Assembly (NCBI RefSeq): GCF_014197245.1
Contig: NZ_JACIFF010000009.1
Coordinates: 248,001 to 312,000, forward strand
DNA: 64,000 nucleotides
Origin: Neolewinella aquimaris
GTDB lineage: Bacteria > Bacteroidota > Bacteroidia > Chitinophagales > Saprospiraceae
Direction: 5' to 3'
The number at the start of each line of letters is the position of its first letter. Positions within the stretch are counted from its first letter, which is position 1. This document shows, piece after piece, positions 9,258 to 18,299 of this stretch. Made by a program: the position numbers and the translations under genes. The notes beneath the pieces were generated by a model. The model was not told where the DNA came from. It did not search any database and saw nothing but the letters and a program-made list of their open reading frames with translations.

Positions 9258-11012
9258 ATGTCCGTACTCGCTACCCTCGACTGGGTGATCATTGCCCTGT
9301 ACTTCGTCATCATTCTCGGTATCGCCTGGTGGGTGATCCGGCAGAAAAACGACACCTCCGACGACTACTTCCTGGCGGGGCGCAACCTCGGCTGGTTCGT
9401 CATCGGCTCGTCCATCTTCGCCTCCAACATCGGCTCCGAACACATCGTCGGTCTGGCCGGCTCCGGGGCGACCGACGGTGTGGCGATGGCCCACTACGAA
9501 CTCCACGCCTGGTGCCTGCTGGTGCTGGGGTGGGTGCTCGCCCCCTTCTACATGCGCTCCAAGATCTATACGATGCCGGAGTTCCTGGAGAAACGGTTTA
9601 GTGCTGCTTCCCGCTACGTGCTGTCGATCATCTCCCTGATCGCCTACGTGCTCACCAAGGTGGCCGTCGGCATCTTCGCGGGGGGCATCGTGTTCGGCGT
9701 GTTGCTGCCGGAGGTGAGCTTTATGGGGCTCGACAGCTTCTGGGTCGGCTCGATTCTTATGATCCTGCTGACGGGTGCCTACACCATCATGGGCGGACTC
9801 AAGGCCGTGGCGTACACCGAGGCCATCCAGACGGTGATCCTGATCTTCGGGGCCGTCACCGTCACGGTCTACGGTCTCGATGCCCTCGGCGGCTGGGGCG
9901 AACTGAAGCGCATCGCGGGCTCCGAAATGTTTAACCTCTGGAAACCCCTCGTACCCGAGGGCGTGGAGGGCACCTGGGAACCGGTACTGACCGAAACACG
10001 CATGGCCTGGTACTTCAACAGCAATTACCCCTGGATCGGCATGCTTTTCTGCGCCCCGATCATCGGCCTGTGGTACTGGTGTACCGACCAGTACATCGTG
10101 CAGCGCATGCTGGGAGCCGCTAACCTGACGGAGGCCCGCCGGGGCACAATCGCCGCGGCCCTGTTCAAGCTGCTGCCCGTCTTCATCTTCATCATTCCCG
10201 GCATCATCACCTTCGCCCTGGCCGCGAGCGGCAAGATGCCCGAACTGGCCGAAACCCTGCTCGACGCGGACGGCAACATCATCAACGCCAACGCTCAGCA
10301 GGTCTTTCCCCTGCTCGTCGCCAAGGTGCTGCCCGCCGGTATTCGCGGACTGGTCGTGGCCGGTCTGCTGGCCGCCCTCATGTCCTCCCTGGCCGGCGTA
10401 TTCAACGCCTCCTCGACCCTCTTCACGATGGACCTCTACTCCAAGTTCCGGCCCAACGTGAGTGAACGGCAGCTGGTGCGCGTCGGCCGCATCGCTACGG
10501 CGGTGATGGTGGTCATCGGCCTGCTGTGGATTCCGGTGATCCAGGGCAGTCGGGGCCTTTACGACTACTTGCAGAGCGTTCAGGGCTACCTGGCGCCGCC
10601 CATCTTTGTCGTCTTCTTCTTTGGGGTATTCAATAAACGACTGAACGCCAAGGGAGCCCTGGCGGCCATGCTCGTGGGCTTTACCCTGGGCCTCTTCCGG
10701 CTCATGATCGACACCCCGGTGATGCTCAACGAAGGATTTGCGTACGAAGAAGGCTCGTTTTTCTGGATCATCAACAATACCTTCTTCCAGTACTACAGCT
10801 TGCTGATCTTCCTGATCTCAGCCCTCACGATGGTCGTCGTCAGCTACGCTACGGAAGCGCCCCCGCTGGAGAAGGTTCGCGGCTTAACGATGTCGACGGT
10901 ATCCGACGAGCAGCGGGCCGAAACCCGGGCCAGCGTCCGTACCGCCGACATCGTCGTGTCGGTCCTGGTGGTCGTCCTGATCCTGATCGCTTACGGCTAC
11001 TTCACCGGCTAG
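9258..11012 (+). CDS. Sodium/solute symporter (SSS family), probable L-arabinose transporter
   Basis: A 584-residue polytopic membrane protein with about 13-14 hydrophobic segments and the SSS/SGLT signature regions. Among these are DDYFLAGRNLGWFVIGSSIFASNIGSEH at the N-terminus (sodium- and sugar-site helices), GLKAVAYTEAIQT, WYWCTDQYIVQR, and LVVAGLLAALMSSLAGVFNASSTLF. It is the last gene of the arabinose operon, so an L-arabinose substrate is a strong contextual inference. SSS proteins also move other sugars and inositol. Confidence 0.9.
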   Translation: MSVLATLDWVIIALYFVIILGIAWWVIRQKNDTSDDYFLAGRNLGWFVIGSSIFASNIGSEHIVGLAGSGATDGVAMAHYELHAWCLLVLGWVLAPFYMRSKIYTMPEFLEKRFSAASRYVLSIISLIAYVLTKVAVGIFAGGIVFGVLLPEVSFMGLDSFWVGSILMILLTGAYTIMGGLKAVAYTEAIQTVILIFGAVTVTVYGLDALGGWGELKRIAGSEMFNLWKPLVPEGVEGTWEPVLTETRMAWYFNSNYPWIGMLFCAPIIGLWYWCTDQYIVQRMLGAANLTEARRGTIAAALFKLLPVFIFIIPGIITFALAASGKMPELAETLLDADGNIINANAQQVFPLLVAKVLPAGIRGLVVAGLLAALMSSLAGVFNASSTLFTMDLYSKFRPNVSERQLVRVGRIATAVMVVIGLLWIPVIQGSRGLYDYLQSVQGYLAPPIFVVFFFGVFNKRLNAKGALAAMLVGFTLGLFRLMIDTPVMLNEGFAYEEGSFFWIINNTFFQYYSLLIFLISALTMVVVSYATEAPPLEKVRGLTMSTVSDEQRAETRASVRTADIVVSVLVVVLILIAYGYFTG

Positions 11013-11020
11013 CGCCTAGC

Positions 11021-11773
11021 CTACCACAGCTTATCGAAGGTCTCCATCCACGCCTGTGCCATCCGGTAACTCCCGGCCAGGCTGGGGTGGACGCCGTCGG
11101 CTCCCCAGTAGGCGGCGGGGGCTTCCTCCAGCGCATCGTCGAACACCCGCTGGTAGGGCACCCACCCCGTATCGAACTCGTCGGCCACTTCCCGGGCGGC
11201 TTCCTGGTAGGCGGGGAATTCGTTGGCCCAGCGGGCGTCCTCTACGGCCTTGCCTCCCCGGATGATGAAGGGCTCGCCGAGCATGAACTTCACGTCGGGC
11301 AACTCATCTTTAGTGCGCTGGAGCAGGTTCTTCAGGTCGGTACGGTAGACATCGACCGTGCCGTCGTACTTACCGTTCAGCATGTGCCAGAAGTCATTGA
11401 CGCCGATCAGGATGCTGATGACGTCGGGCTGTAGGTCCAGCGCTTCCTCCTGCCAGCGTTCGGCCAGCTGGTACACCTTGTTGCCACTGACGCCGCGGTT
11501 GTAGCTCGTCAGTTCCGTTTCGGGGTGGGTACCGAGTAGCGCGGCGGAGGCGAGCAGGACGTAGCCCGTACCGGTGTGTCCGAAATCGTTGGCCTGGGTG
11601 CGTTCACGATTGCGACCGGCGTCGGTGATTGAGTCGCCCTGAAAGAGGACCGTGAGTTGCTCCGGCACGTGGGCCGGTTTTGGGGCGGGCGAGGAATGCA
11701 GGGCGACGCTACCGGCAAAGGCGGCGGGAAGCAGGGCGGCATTGCGCACGAAGGCGCGGCGGCTGTGGGTCAT
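11021..11773 (-). CDS. SGNH/GDSL hydrolase with Tat-like signal
   Basis: A 250-residue secreted esterase-like protein. The N-terminus carries a twin-arginine-like signal (SRRAFVRNA followed by a hydrophobic stretch). SGNH blocks are visible: FQGDSITDAG (block I, nucleophile Ser), GVSGNKVYQL (block II Gly), IGVNDFW (block III Asn), and DGVHPS near the C-terminus (block V Asp/His). It is transcribed towards the symporter gene and diverges from the glycosidase-like gene at 11900. Removal of acetyl or feruloyl groups from hemicellulose is a plausible role but is inferred from context. Confidence 0.88.
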   Translation of the reverse strand: MTHSRRAFVRNAALLPAAFAGSVALHSSPAPKPAHVPEQLTVLFQGDSITDAGRNRERTQANDFGHTGTGYVLLASAALLGTHPETELTSYNRGVSGNKVYQLAERWQEEALDLQPDVISILIGVNDFWHMLNGKYDGTVDVYRTDLKNLLQRTKDELPDVKFMLGEPFIIRGGKAVEDARWANEFPAYQEAAREVADEFDTGWVPYQRVFDDALEEAPAAYWGADGVHPSLAGSYRMAQAWMETFDKLW

Positions 11774-11899
11774 GATCGTTGGTTTATGCTGCCGTTAAGG
11801 TAATATGCCGAAACTAACTTTTTGCCGTCACTTCCTTGGGCGGGGACGCAGGAGCCGGCCACTTGGAAAAAGGAGCAACCAAATCGGGTATATTCGGGT

Positions 11900-14014
11900 A
11901 TGCAGACAGGCTCTTTCACTCTCCTTTTCCTGACGGTTGTCCTCTTTGGTTCCCATCCGTTAGCCGCCCAGTCCATCGATCGCCAACCCATCGTCGACCG
12001 CCACCGGGTGGTATTAAATAGCCTGGATACAATGAGCGCGCTGACGGTGGGTAACGGGCGTTTCGCGGTGACGGTAGACGCCACCGGACTGCAGACCTTC
12101 CCCGAACACTACCAGCACGGCATCCCGCTCGGCACCCTCTCGGAGTGGGGCTGGCACAGCTTTCCGGCCGATTCCGCCTACACCATCGATCAGACCTTAC
12201 GGTACACGCGCTCCCACGGTCGCCAGGTGCCCTACGCCGTGCAGTGGCCGAGCGGTACGCCCCAGGGCGCGGCGGCCGACTATCTCCGGCAGAACCCTCA
12301 CCGCCTCCACCTCGGTCAGTTGGGCTGGGACCTTCGCAAGCGGGACGGCTCACCGATCACGGTCAGTGATATTACCGATATTCGTCAGGAACTCGATATG
12401 TGGAACGGGGCAATTGTAAGCTCCTTTGCGGTCGAGGGCACTCAGGTCGAGGTACGCACCGCGGCGGAACAGACCACCGATGCCTTAGTGGTTAGTGTGA
12501 CCAGTCCGCTGATCGCAGCGGGTCGCCTATCGCTCACCATAAACTACCCCTACCCTACCGGCGCGTGGTTAGACGAGGCCGCAGATTACGCTGCCAACGA
12601 GCAGGATCGGCTAGCTGCCCGTCGCGTCAGTAACGACTGGTGGGAAGTCATTCGCCGAGTTGACACTACCACTTACTACACCGACCTAACCTCCGACCGC
12701 CCCCTTACCCGCATCGACTCCCTACCCCACGGCTACCGGTGGCGACCCGGGGGTGGCGGTGGGGACGACTGGTTTTTCCGAGTAGCCTTTGCTCCTTCCC
12801 GAATTGACACGGCACCTGCGGTCCCGCCCAAGTCCTTTGAGGAAATAGCCGGTGCGTATCACGCTTTCTGGAACGACCACGGCATCATCGATTTCGGCGC
12901 GGTTACTGACCCGCGCGCCTTAGAACTGGAACGCCGCATGGTGCTTTCCCGCTACCTCACCCACGTCAATACGAGTGGCAGCATGCCGCCGCAGGAAACG
13001 GGCCTCACCTACAACTCCTGGTACGGAAAGCCCCACCTAGAAATGGCCTGGTGGCACGGGGTACACTTTGCGCTATGGGGCGAGCCGGAGGTACTGGCGC
13101 GGCACCTCGACTGGTACTTTACCGCCCTGCCCGGTGCCCGCGCGATCGCCGAACGACAGGGCTTTGCGGGCGTGCGCTGGCAAAAAATGACCGACCCGGA
13201 CGGCGGCGAAACGGCTTCCTCCATCGGCTCCTACCTACTCTGGCAGCAACCCCACCCAATCTACTTTGCCGAGCTGCTTTACCGGCTGAATCCCCACGAC
13301 TCCCTGCTCCGAAAGTATGCTCCCCTAATCGAAGCCACCGCAGAGTTCATGGCCGATTTCGCCTACTACGACTCCACCCGACAGGAGCGGGTACTCGGCC
13401 CCGGCATCATTGCCGCCCAGGAACGCTTCGGCGCCGACACCACCGTCAATACCACCTTCGAACTGGCCTACTGGCGGTGGGGACTGGAAACCGCCCAGCA
13501 GTGGCGCGAGCGGCTGGGACAAGAGCGGCAACCCGATTGGGACCGGGTACTCACCCAACTCGCTCCCCTCCCCGAGCGCAATGGCATCTACCTGGCTGCG
13601 GAAACCTCCCCCGACTCCTACACCAACGCGCGCTACCTCACCGATCACCCCAGCGTGTTGGCCGCCTACGGGCTGCTGCCCGCCACCGAGGGGTTGGACA
13701 CCGCGACGATGCGCCGCACCCTCGACACCATCTGGCGCGTCTGGCACTGGGAAGACACCTGGGGCTGGGATTTTCCCATGACGGCCCTGACCGCCACCCG
13801 CCTCGGACAGGCCGAACGCGCCGTCGCCGCCCTGCTCATGGACGTCCCGAAGAACGTGTACCTTAAAAACGGCCACAACTACCAGCGCGACAACCTGCGG
13901 CTGTACCTGCCCGGCAACGGTGGCTTCCTTACCGCCCTCTCCCAGATGGCCGTACTCGACGGTTTTCCGGCGGGGTGGGCGGTGCGCTGGGAGGGCTTGG
14001 AGGGGATGCCGTAG
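11900..14014 (+). CDS. Secreted six-hairpin glycosidase-like protein
   Basis: A protein of about 704 residues. I place the start at 11900 (MQTGSFTLLFL) because it gives a clean Sec signal ending in LAAQ. The sequence has the layout of (alpha/alpha)6-barrel glycosidases: an N-terminal beta-sandwich with GNGRFAVTVD and HYQHGIPLGTLSEWGW, then a helical barrel containing TYNSWYGKPHLEMAWWHGVHF and repeated aromatic-rich helices ending in WEDTWGWDFPM. This resembles uncharacterised GH65/GH95-type proteins of Bacteroidota. I cannot assign catalytic residues or a substrate. Confidence 0.65.
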   Translation: MQTGSFTLLFLTVVLFGSHPLAAQSIDRQPIVDRHRVVLNSLDTMSALTVGNGRFAVTVDATGLQTFPEHYQHGIPLGTLSEWGWHSFPADSAYTIDQTLRYTRSHGRQVPYAVQWPSGTPQGAAADYLRQNPHRLHLGQLGWDLRKRDGSPITVSDITDIRQELDMWNGAIVSSFAVEGTQVEVRTAAEQTTDALVVSVTSPLIAAGRLSLTINYPYPTGAWLDEAADYAANEQDRLAARRVSNDWWEVIRRVDTTTYYTDLTSDRPLTRIDSLPHGYRWRPGGGGGDDWFFRVAFAPSRIDTAPAVPPKSFEEIAGAYHAFWNDHGIIDFGAVTDPRALELERRMVLSRYLTHVNTSGSMPPQETGLTYNSWYGKPHLEMAWWHGVHFALWGEPEVLARHLDWYFTALPGARAIAERQGFAGVRWQKMTDPDGGETASSIGSYLLWQQPHPIYFAELLYRLNPHDSLLRKYAPLIEATAEFMADFAYYDSTRQERVLGPGIIAAQERFGADTTVNTTFELAYWRWGLETAQQWRERLGQERQPDWDRVLTQLAPLPERNGIYLAAETSPDSYTNARYLTDHPSVLAAYGLLPATEGLDTATMRRTLDTIWRVWHWEDTWGWDFPMTALTATRLGQAERAVAALLMDVPKNVYLKNGHNYQRDNLRLYLPGNGGFLTALSQMAVLDGFPAGWAVRWEGLEGMP

Positions 14015-14210
14015 AGACCGTCTCGGACCAGAGGCCGCTCGAGCTGTATCTGCGAAGTAATCTGCGTGTTCTGCGTAATCCGCGGTTGAACCTTCCACGC
14101 ACACCCCATACCCTCGGCGTGCAACGCCTCGACCTAATCCCACCCTTATCGGTGGTTTTATTACCTTTCCATCCGGGGCGCTTCCCCCACTACCGCACAA
14201 ACGATCATAC

Positions 14211-14966
14211 ATGAACCACTTGTTGAGCTCTTTGCTCTTTCTTCTCCTCCTTTGCTCCTGCGCACCCCGCAACCAAACCACGGACGACGGATGGATCAGC
14301 CTCTTCGACGGAGAAACAACCGAAGGATGGCGGGGCTACAACGCCCAGGAAATGCCCCCCGGCTGGGTGGCCCAGGATGGCGTACTCTACTTCGATACCG
14401 AAGTCGAACTGGAGCAGGACTACACCGGCGGCCGCGACATCATCTACGGGGAGCGGGAATTCGACAACTTCGAGCTGTCGCTGGACTGGAAGATACCACC
14501 CGGCGGCAACAGCGGGGTGTTCTACCACGTGAAGGAAGGGTACGGAGCCCCCTCGGAGATCGCACCCGAATACCAGCTCATTGACGACGAAGGGTATGCG
14601 GAAATACACGACCTGACGGGCTACAACAGTCAATTCGGTGCCGAGCACCCGGAGCAACTCCAGGACTGGCAGAGCACCGCGGCAAACTATGCCATGCATA
14701 CCCCCGATCCCGCGAAGAAGAAGCTGAATCCCGCCGGCGAATGGAACACCACCCGCATCGTGTACACCCCCGAACGGGTCGAGCACTGGCTGAACGGTCA
14801 ACTTGTCCTTTCCTTCGAACCATACTCCGACGACTGGCAAAAAAAGCGTGATTCCGGCAAGTGGAAGGACGCTCCCGACTACGGCAAATTTCGCAGCGGC
14901 TATATTGCGCTGCAGGACCACGGCAGCCCCCTCTGGTTCCGCAACATTAAAATTCGGGAGCTTTAA
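14211..14966 (+). CDS. DUF1080 (3-keto-disaccharide hydrolase domain) lipoprotein
   Basis: A 251-residue lipoprotein (signal LLLLCSC) made of one DUF1080 jelly-roll domain. DGWISLFDGETTEGWRGY opens the domain, FELSLDWKIPPGGNSGVFYHV is its central strand pair, and GYIALQDHGSPLWFRNIKI closes it. The domain belongs to a concanavalin-like fold, and members cleave 3-keto-sugars made by Gfo/Idh/MocA oxidoreductases. Two such oxidoreductase genes follow directly (gap 24 bp), which supports a shared 3-keto-glycoside pathway. Confidence 0.88.
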   Translation: MNHLLSSLLFLLLLCSCAPRNQTTDDGWISLFDGETTEGWRGYNAQEMPPGWVAQDGVLYFDTEVELEQDYTGGRDIIYGEREFDNFELSLDWKIPPGGNSGVFYHVKEGYGAPSEIAPEYQLIDDEGYAEIHDLTGYNSQFGAEHPEQLQDWQSTAANYAMHTPDPAKKKLNPAGEWNTTRIVYTPERVEHWLNGQLVLSFEPYSDDWQKKRDSGKWKDAPDYGKFRSGYIALQDHGSPLWFRNIKIREL

Positions 14967-14990
14967 CCCCCACCTAAGTAGATCATCAGC

Positions 14991-16337
14991 ATGAAAAGAA
15001 GAACATTCATTCAGAGCAGCACGGCGCTGGCGGCAGCCGCCCTTTTACCGGGTTGCGCGGTCCGGTTGCCGGCCGGAAAGCAGCGCCTCCGCACCGCCCA
15101 CATCGGACTCGGTTACCAGGGGGCCGAAGACATGAAAGCCATCGCTTCCCATGCATCGGTGGACGTAGTAGCAATCTGCGACGTCGACACCAAATTCCTC
15201 GCCGCCGCCCAGGCCAAGCATCCCGACGCCCGCGCCTTCGCCGACTACCGGGTGATGCTGCGCGAAATGGGTGACGACATCGATGCCGTGGTCGTGGCCA
15301 CCCCCGACCATACCCACGCGCCGGCCTCCCTGCTGGCCATGAATATGGACAAGCCCGTATACTGCCAGAAGCCCCTGACCCACCACGTTTCGGAGGCCCG
15401 GGAGATGGACCGCGTGGCCCGGGAACGCAAACTGGTGACTCAGATGGGTATCCAGGTACACAGTTTTTACGACTACAGACTGGCTACCCAGCTGATTCAG
15501 TCGGGGATCATCGGCAAGGTGCATACCGTGCGCGCCTGGTCGCCGAAAAATTGGGGCTACGACGCCCCCGAACCCACGACGAGCGATCCGGTACCGCCTA
15601 CGCTGGACTGGAACCTCTGGCAGGGCACCGCACCGCAGCGGGACTACGTGGAGGGTCGGTACCACCCCAGCAACTGGCGGCAAATCCTGGACTACGGCTG
15701 CGGTACCCTCGGCGACATGGGCGTCCACATCTTCGACACCCCCTACAACGCCCTGGAACTCGACGTGCCCCTCACCATCGTGAACGAGTGTCGTCCGCCC
15801 ACCGGCTACGGTTTCCCCGAAAACAACGTGGTCACCTACGAATTCCCCGGCACTCCCCACACCGCCGAGCGCCTTAAGTGGGTGTGGTACGACGGCCCCG
15901 GCGCCCCGGCCGACCACCCCGATCTCGAGCTCCCCAACGGCGACGAATTGCCCGACCAGGGCGCGGTCTTCATCGGTGAAAACGGACGCCTCCTCCTCCC
16001 CCACTTCATGCAGGAGCCCCGCCTGATCGTCGACGGTGCCTACCAGAACATCGATACCGAGGTGGCGAGTGCCGCAGAGACCCTCCAGCTCGGTACGCCG
16101 ATCCGGAACTACGAAACGGAGAGTCCCAAGCACTATCACCAATTCGTCGATGCCTGCCTCGGCAGGGGACAGACGAGTGCCCCCTTCAGCTACGCCGCGC
16201 GACTGACGGAAGTAATTCTGCTGGGTGTGATCGCCGGTCGCTTCCCCGGACAAACGCTGCACTGGAACGCCGAAACGGCCCGCTTCGCGGAGAACGATGC
16301 CAATCAATACCTGGAAGGGGATTACCGTGAGTTTTAA
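14991..16337 (+). CDS. Gfo/Idh/MocA family oxidoreductase with Tat signal
   Basis: A 448-residue NAD(P)-dependent oxidoreductase of the exported Bacteroidota type. MKRRTFIQSSTALAAAALLPGC is a Tat/lipoprotein-like signal. The Rossmann fold begins at LRTAHIGLGYQG and VDVVAICDVD, and the family motif KPVYCQKPLTHHVSEARE contains the conserved Lys-Pro. The substrate domain ends with HYHQFVDACLG. It is expected to oxidise a sugar hydroxyl, partnered with the preceding DUF1080 protein. The next gene starts 23 bp downstream. Confidence 0.88.
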   Translation: MKRRTFIQSSTALAAAALLPGCAVRLPAGKQRLRTAHIGLGYQGAEDMKAIASHASVDVVAICDVDTKFLAAAQAKHPDARAFADYRVMLREMGDDIDAVVVATPDHTHAPASLLAMNMDKPVYCQKPLTHHVSEAREMDRVARERKLVTQMGIQVHSFYDYRLATQLIQSGIIGKVHTVRAWSPKNWGYDAPEPTTSDPVPPTLDWNLWQGTAPQRDYVEGRYHPSNWRQILDYGCGTLGDMGVHIFDTPYNALELDVPLTIVNECRPPTGYGFPENNVVTYEFPGTPHTAERLKWVWYDGPGAPADHPDLELPNGDELPDQGAVFIGENGRLLLPHFMQEPRLIVDGAYQNIDTEVASAAETLQLGTPIRNYETESPKHYHQFVDACLGRGQTSAPFSYAARLTEVILLGVIAGRFPGQTLHWNAETARFAENDANQYLEGDYREF

Positions 16338-16359
16338 GCGGGGCGCTAACCCGGTCGCC

Positions 16360-17463
16360 ATGCGCTATCTACTTCTGCTCCTGATTACCCTGTCGATGAC
16401 GCTACCTACCGCCAGCGGTCAACCATCTCCCCTTCGTGTGGGAGTGGTAGGCCTGACCCACACCCACGTGCACGGCATCTTCAACAGCGAGGGCCGGGGC
16501 GACATCGAGATCGTCGGCATCGTCGAACCGAATGACACGCTGGCCCAACGCTACGCCGACCAGTACGGATTTGCCAAGGAGTTGGTCTACCCTACCCTGG
16601 AAACGATGCTCGCGGCACAACAGCCTACTGCCGTGACCGCCTTCGGTACGATCTATGACCACCTCGGTATCGTGGAAGTTTGTGCCCCCCTCGGCATTCA
16701 CGTTATGGTGGAAAAACCGCTGGCCGTAAGCCTCGAACACGCCCGCCGTATGCAGGAATTGGCGGAGCAGCACGACATTCACCTGCTTACCAATTACGAA
16801 ACCACCTGGTACCCCACGAACCACCGGGCCTACGAGTTGCTCAAACAGGACAGCCTCATCGGAGCGTTACGCAAGGTGATCGTCCGCGACGGACACCGGG
16901 GCCCAAAGAAGATCGGCGTCGATCCGGAATTTCTGGAGTGGCTCACCGACCCCGAGCTAAACGGCGGGGGGGCGCTCACTGACTTCGGCTGCTACGGCGC
17001 CAACCTGATGACCTGGTTGATGGACAACGAGCGCCCGCTGACCGTCACGGCAGTTACCCAGCAGCAACAGGCGGAGAATAATCCACTGGTCGACGACGAA
17101 GCCCTGATCATCCTTACCTACCCCGAAGCAGTGGCCGTGATTCAGGCGTCGTGGAACTGGCCCATCGGCAGGAAGGACATGGAAATATACGGACTGCAGG
17201 GAGTAATTTATGCCGATAACCGCCAGGATTTGCGGGTCCGCAAGCCCGTAGGATACGATGGCTTTACGGAAGAAGAATACACCCTGGACGATCGCTCTAC
17301 CCCCTACGACGACCCGTTTTCCTACCTCGCTGCCGTGATCGACGGACGGGTTGAAGTGAAGCCCACGGACCTTTCCGCCCTACAGAATAATATGATCGTG
17401 ATGGAAATACTAGATGCCGCAGTTCGGAGCGCAACGTCGGGCCAAACCATCCAACTTAAGTAG
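16360..17463 (+). CDS. Gfo/Idh/MocA family oxidoreductase, secreted
   Basis: A 367-residue dinucleotide-dependent oxidoreductase. The start at 16360 (MRYLLLLLITLSM) gives a Sec signal ending in SGQ; an upstream ATG at 16297 overlaps the previous gene and is less likely. VGVVGLTHTHVHGIF and EIVGIVEPND form the Rossmann fold, and GIHVMVEKPLAVSLEHA carries the conserved EKP motif. GALTDFGCYGANLMTWLMD belongs to the catalytic alpha/beta domain. Probably co-transcribed with the two genes before it. Confidence 0.87.
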   Translation: MRYLLLLLITLSMTLPTASGQPSPLRVGVVGLTHTHVHGIFNSEGRGDIEIVGIVEPNDTLAQRYADQYGFAKELVYPTLETMLAAQQPTAVTAFGTIYDHLGIVEVCAPLGIHVMVEKPLAVSLEHARRMQELAEQHDIHLLTNYETTWYPTNHRAYELLKQDSLIGALRKVIVRDGHRGPKKIGVDPEFLEWLTDPELNGGGALTDFGCYGANLMTWLMDNERPLTVTAVTQQQQAENNPLVDDEALIILTYPEAVAVIQASWNWPIGRKDMEIYGLQGVIYADNRQDLRVRKPVGYDGFTEEEYTLDDRSTPYDDPFSYLAAVIDGRVEVKPTDLSALQNNMIVMEILDAAVRSATSGQTIQLK

Positions 17464-17506
17464 CGTCACACCGGGGCGGCGGCGCGCGGGTGCAGTGAAG
17501 TACAGT

Positions 17507-18235
17507 TCAAGCAAGCAACTTGCCGACAATACCGGTGTAGTCTTCGCTTTCCAATCCGTGGAGCCTAATGGCCTCGAACGATACGGAAAATCCCGCCTCG
17601 GCAAGCCGGCTTTCCCAAACAGATTTCGGGAATATGCCGTCGACGGTACTGTCGCTGATGCAGACGGTCTCCTGTCCCCGCTCCTTCATCAGGTAGGCGT
17701 AGTCTGTCCATACCACGGAATCGGAGGGGTCGGGATCGTACGTCCACTCCAGGTACCGGATGCTCCGGTCTTCCGCATCGTGGCCCCCGTGGCTGGTGCG
17801 AGGACGGTAGGTTTCCCGGAAAAAATCCGGCACGACGAATAGTATTCCCCGGGAATTCAGGTGACGTTTTGCTACCTGGAAGACCCGGATCAGGTCACTT
17901 TCGTTCGTGATGGACATGATGGCGTCGTGAATGAATACCAGGTCGAATTTCCGGTCTAAATTCATCGTCCGCATATCGGCGATAAGGTGTTCGCATTCCG
18001 GATTGATCGCTTTGCTCACCTCAAGCATGGACGGCGAAAGATCGGTAAGCGTGAGGGTACATTTCTTCTTTAGGTGAAACGCATTGTTTCCGCCTCCCGA
18101 ACCCAGCTCGAGAAGTGTTTTGGTATCCTTTTGGTGCTTCGAAATGATTTGCCAGTAAACTTCCGCCTCCTCGCGGTAATCGTCCGGGGAAGAAAGTAAG
18201 TGCCACCAGTGAGCCAGTTCGTCGTATAGCTTCAT
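17507..18235 (-). CDS. Class I SAM-dependent methyltransferase
   Basis: A 242-residue cytoplasmic protein. Motif I of class I methyltransferases is LLELGSGGGNNAFHL near residue 40, followed by LTLTDLSPSML (acidic motif II loop) and DLVFIHDAIMSI (motif IV). The N-terminal YDELAHWWHLLSSPDDY resembles small-molecule methyltransferases of the Methyltransf_11/25 type. The substrate is unknown. It is convergent with the oxidoreductase gene at 17463. Confidence 0.85.
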   Translation of the reverse strand: MKLYDELAHWWHLLSSPDDYREEAEVYWQIISKHQKDTKTLLELGSGGGNNAFHLKKKCTLTLTDLSPSMLEVSKAINPECEHLIADMRTMNLDRKFDLVFIHDAIMSITNESDLIRVFQVAKRHLNSRGILFVVPDFFRETYRPRTSHGGHDAEDRSIRYLEWTYDPDPSDSVVWTDYAYLMKERGQETVCISDSTVDGIFPKSVWESRLAEAGFSVSFEAIRLHGLESEDYTGIVGKLLA

Positions 18236-18299
18236 GGGTTTACAAAGCTCCTGCGCTCCGCCGCCCTCCGCTACCGAATATATGCTAAAAATGAATCGG

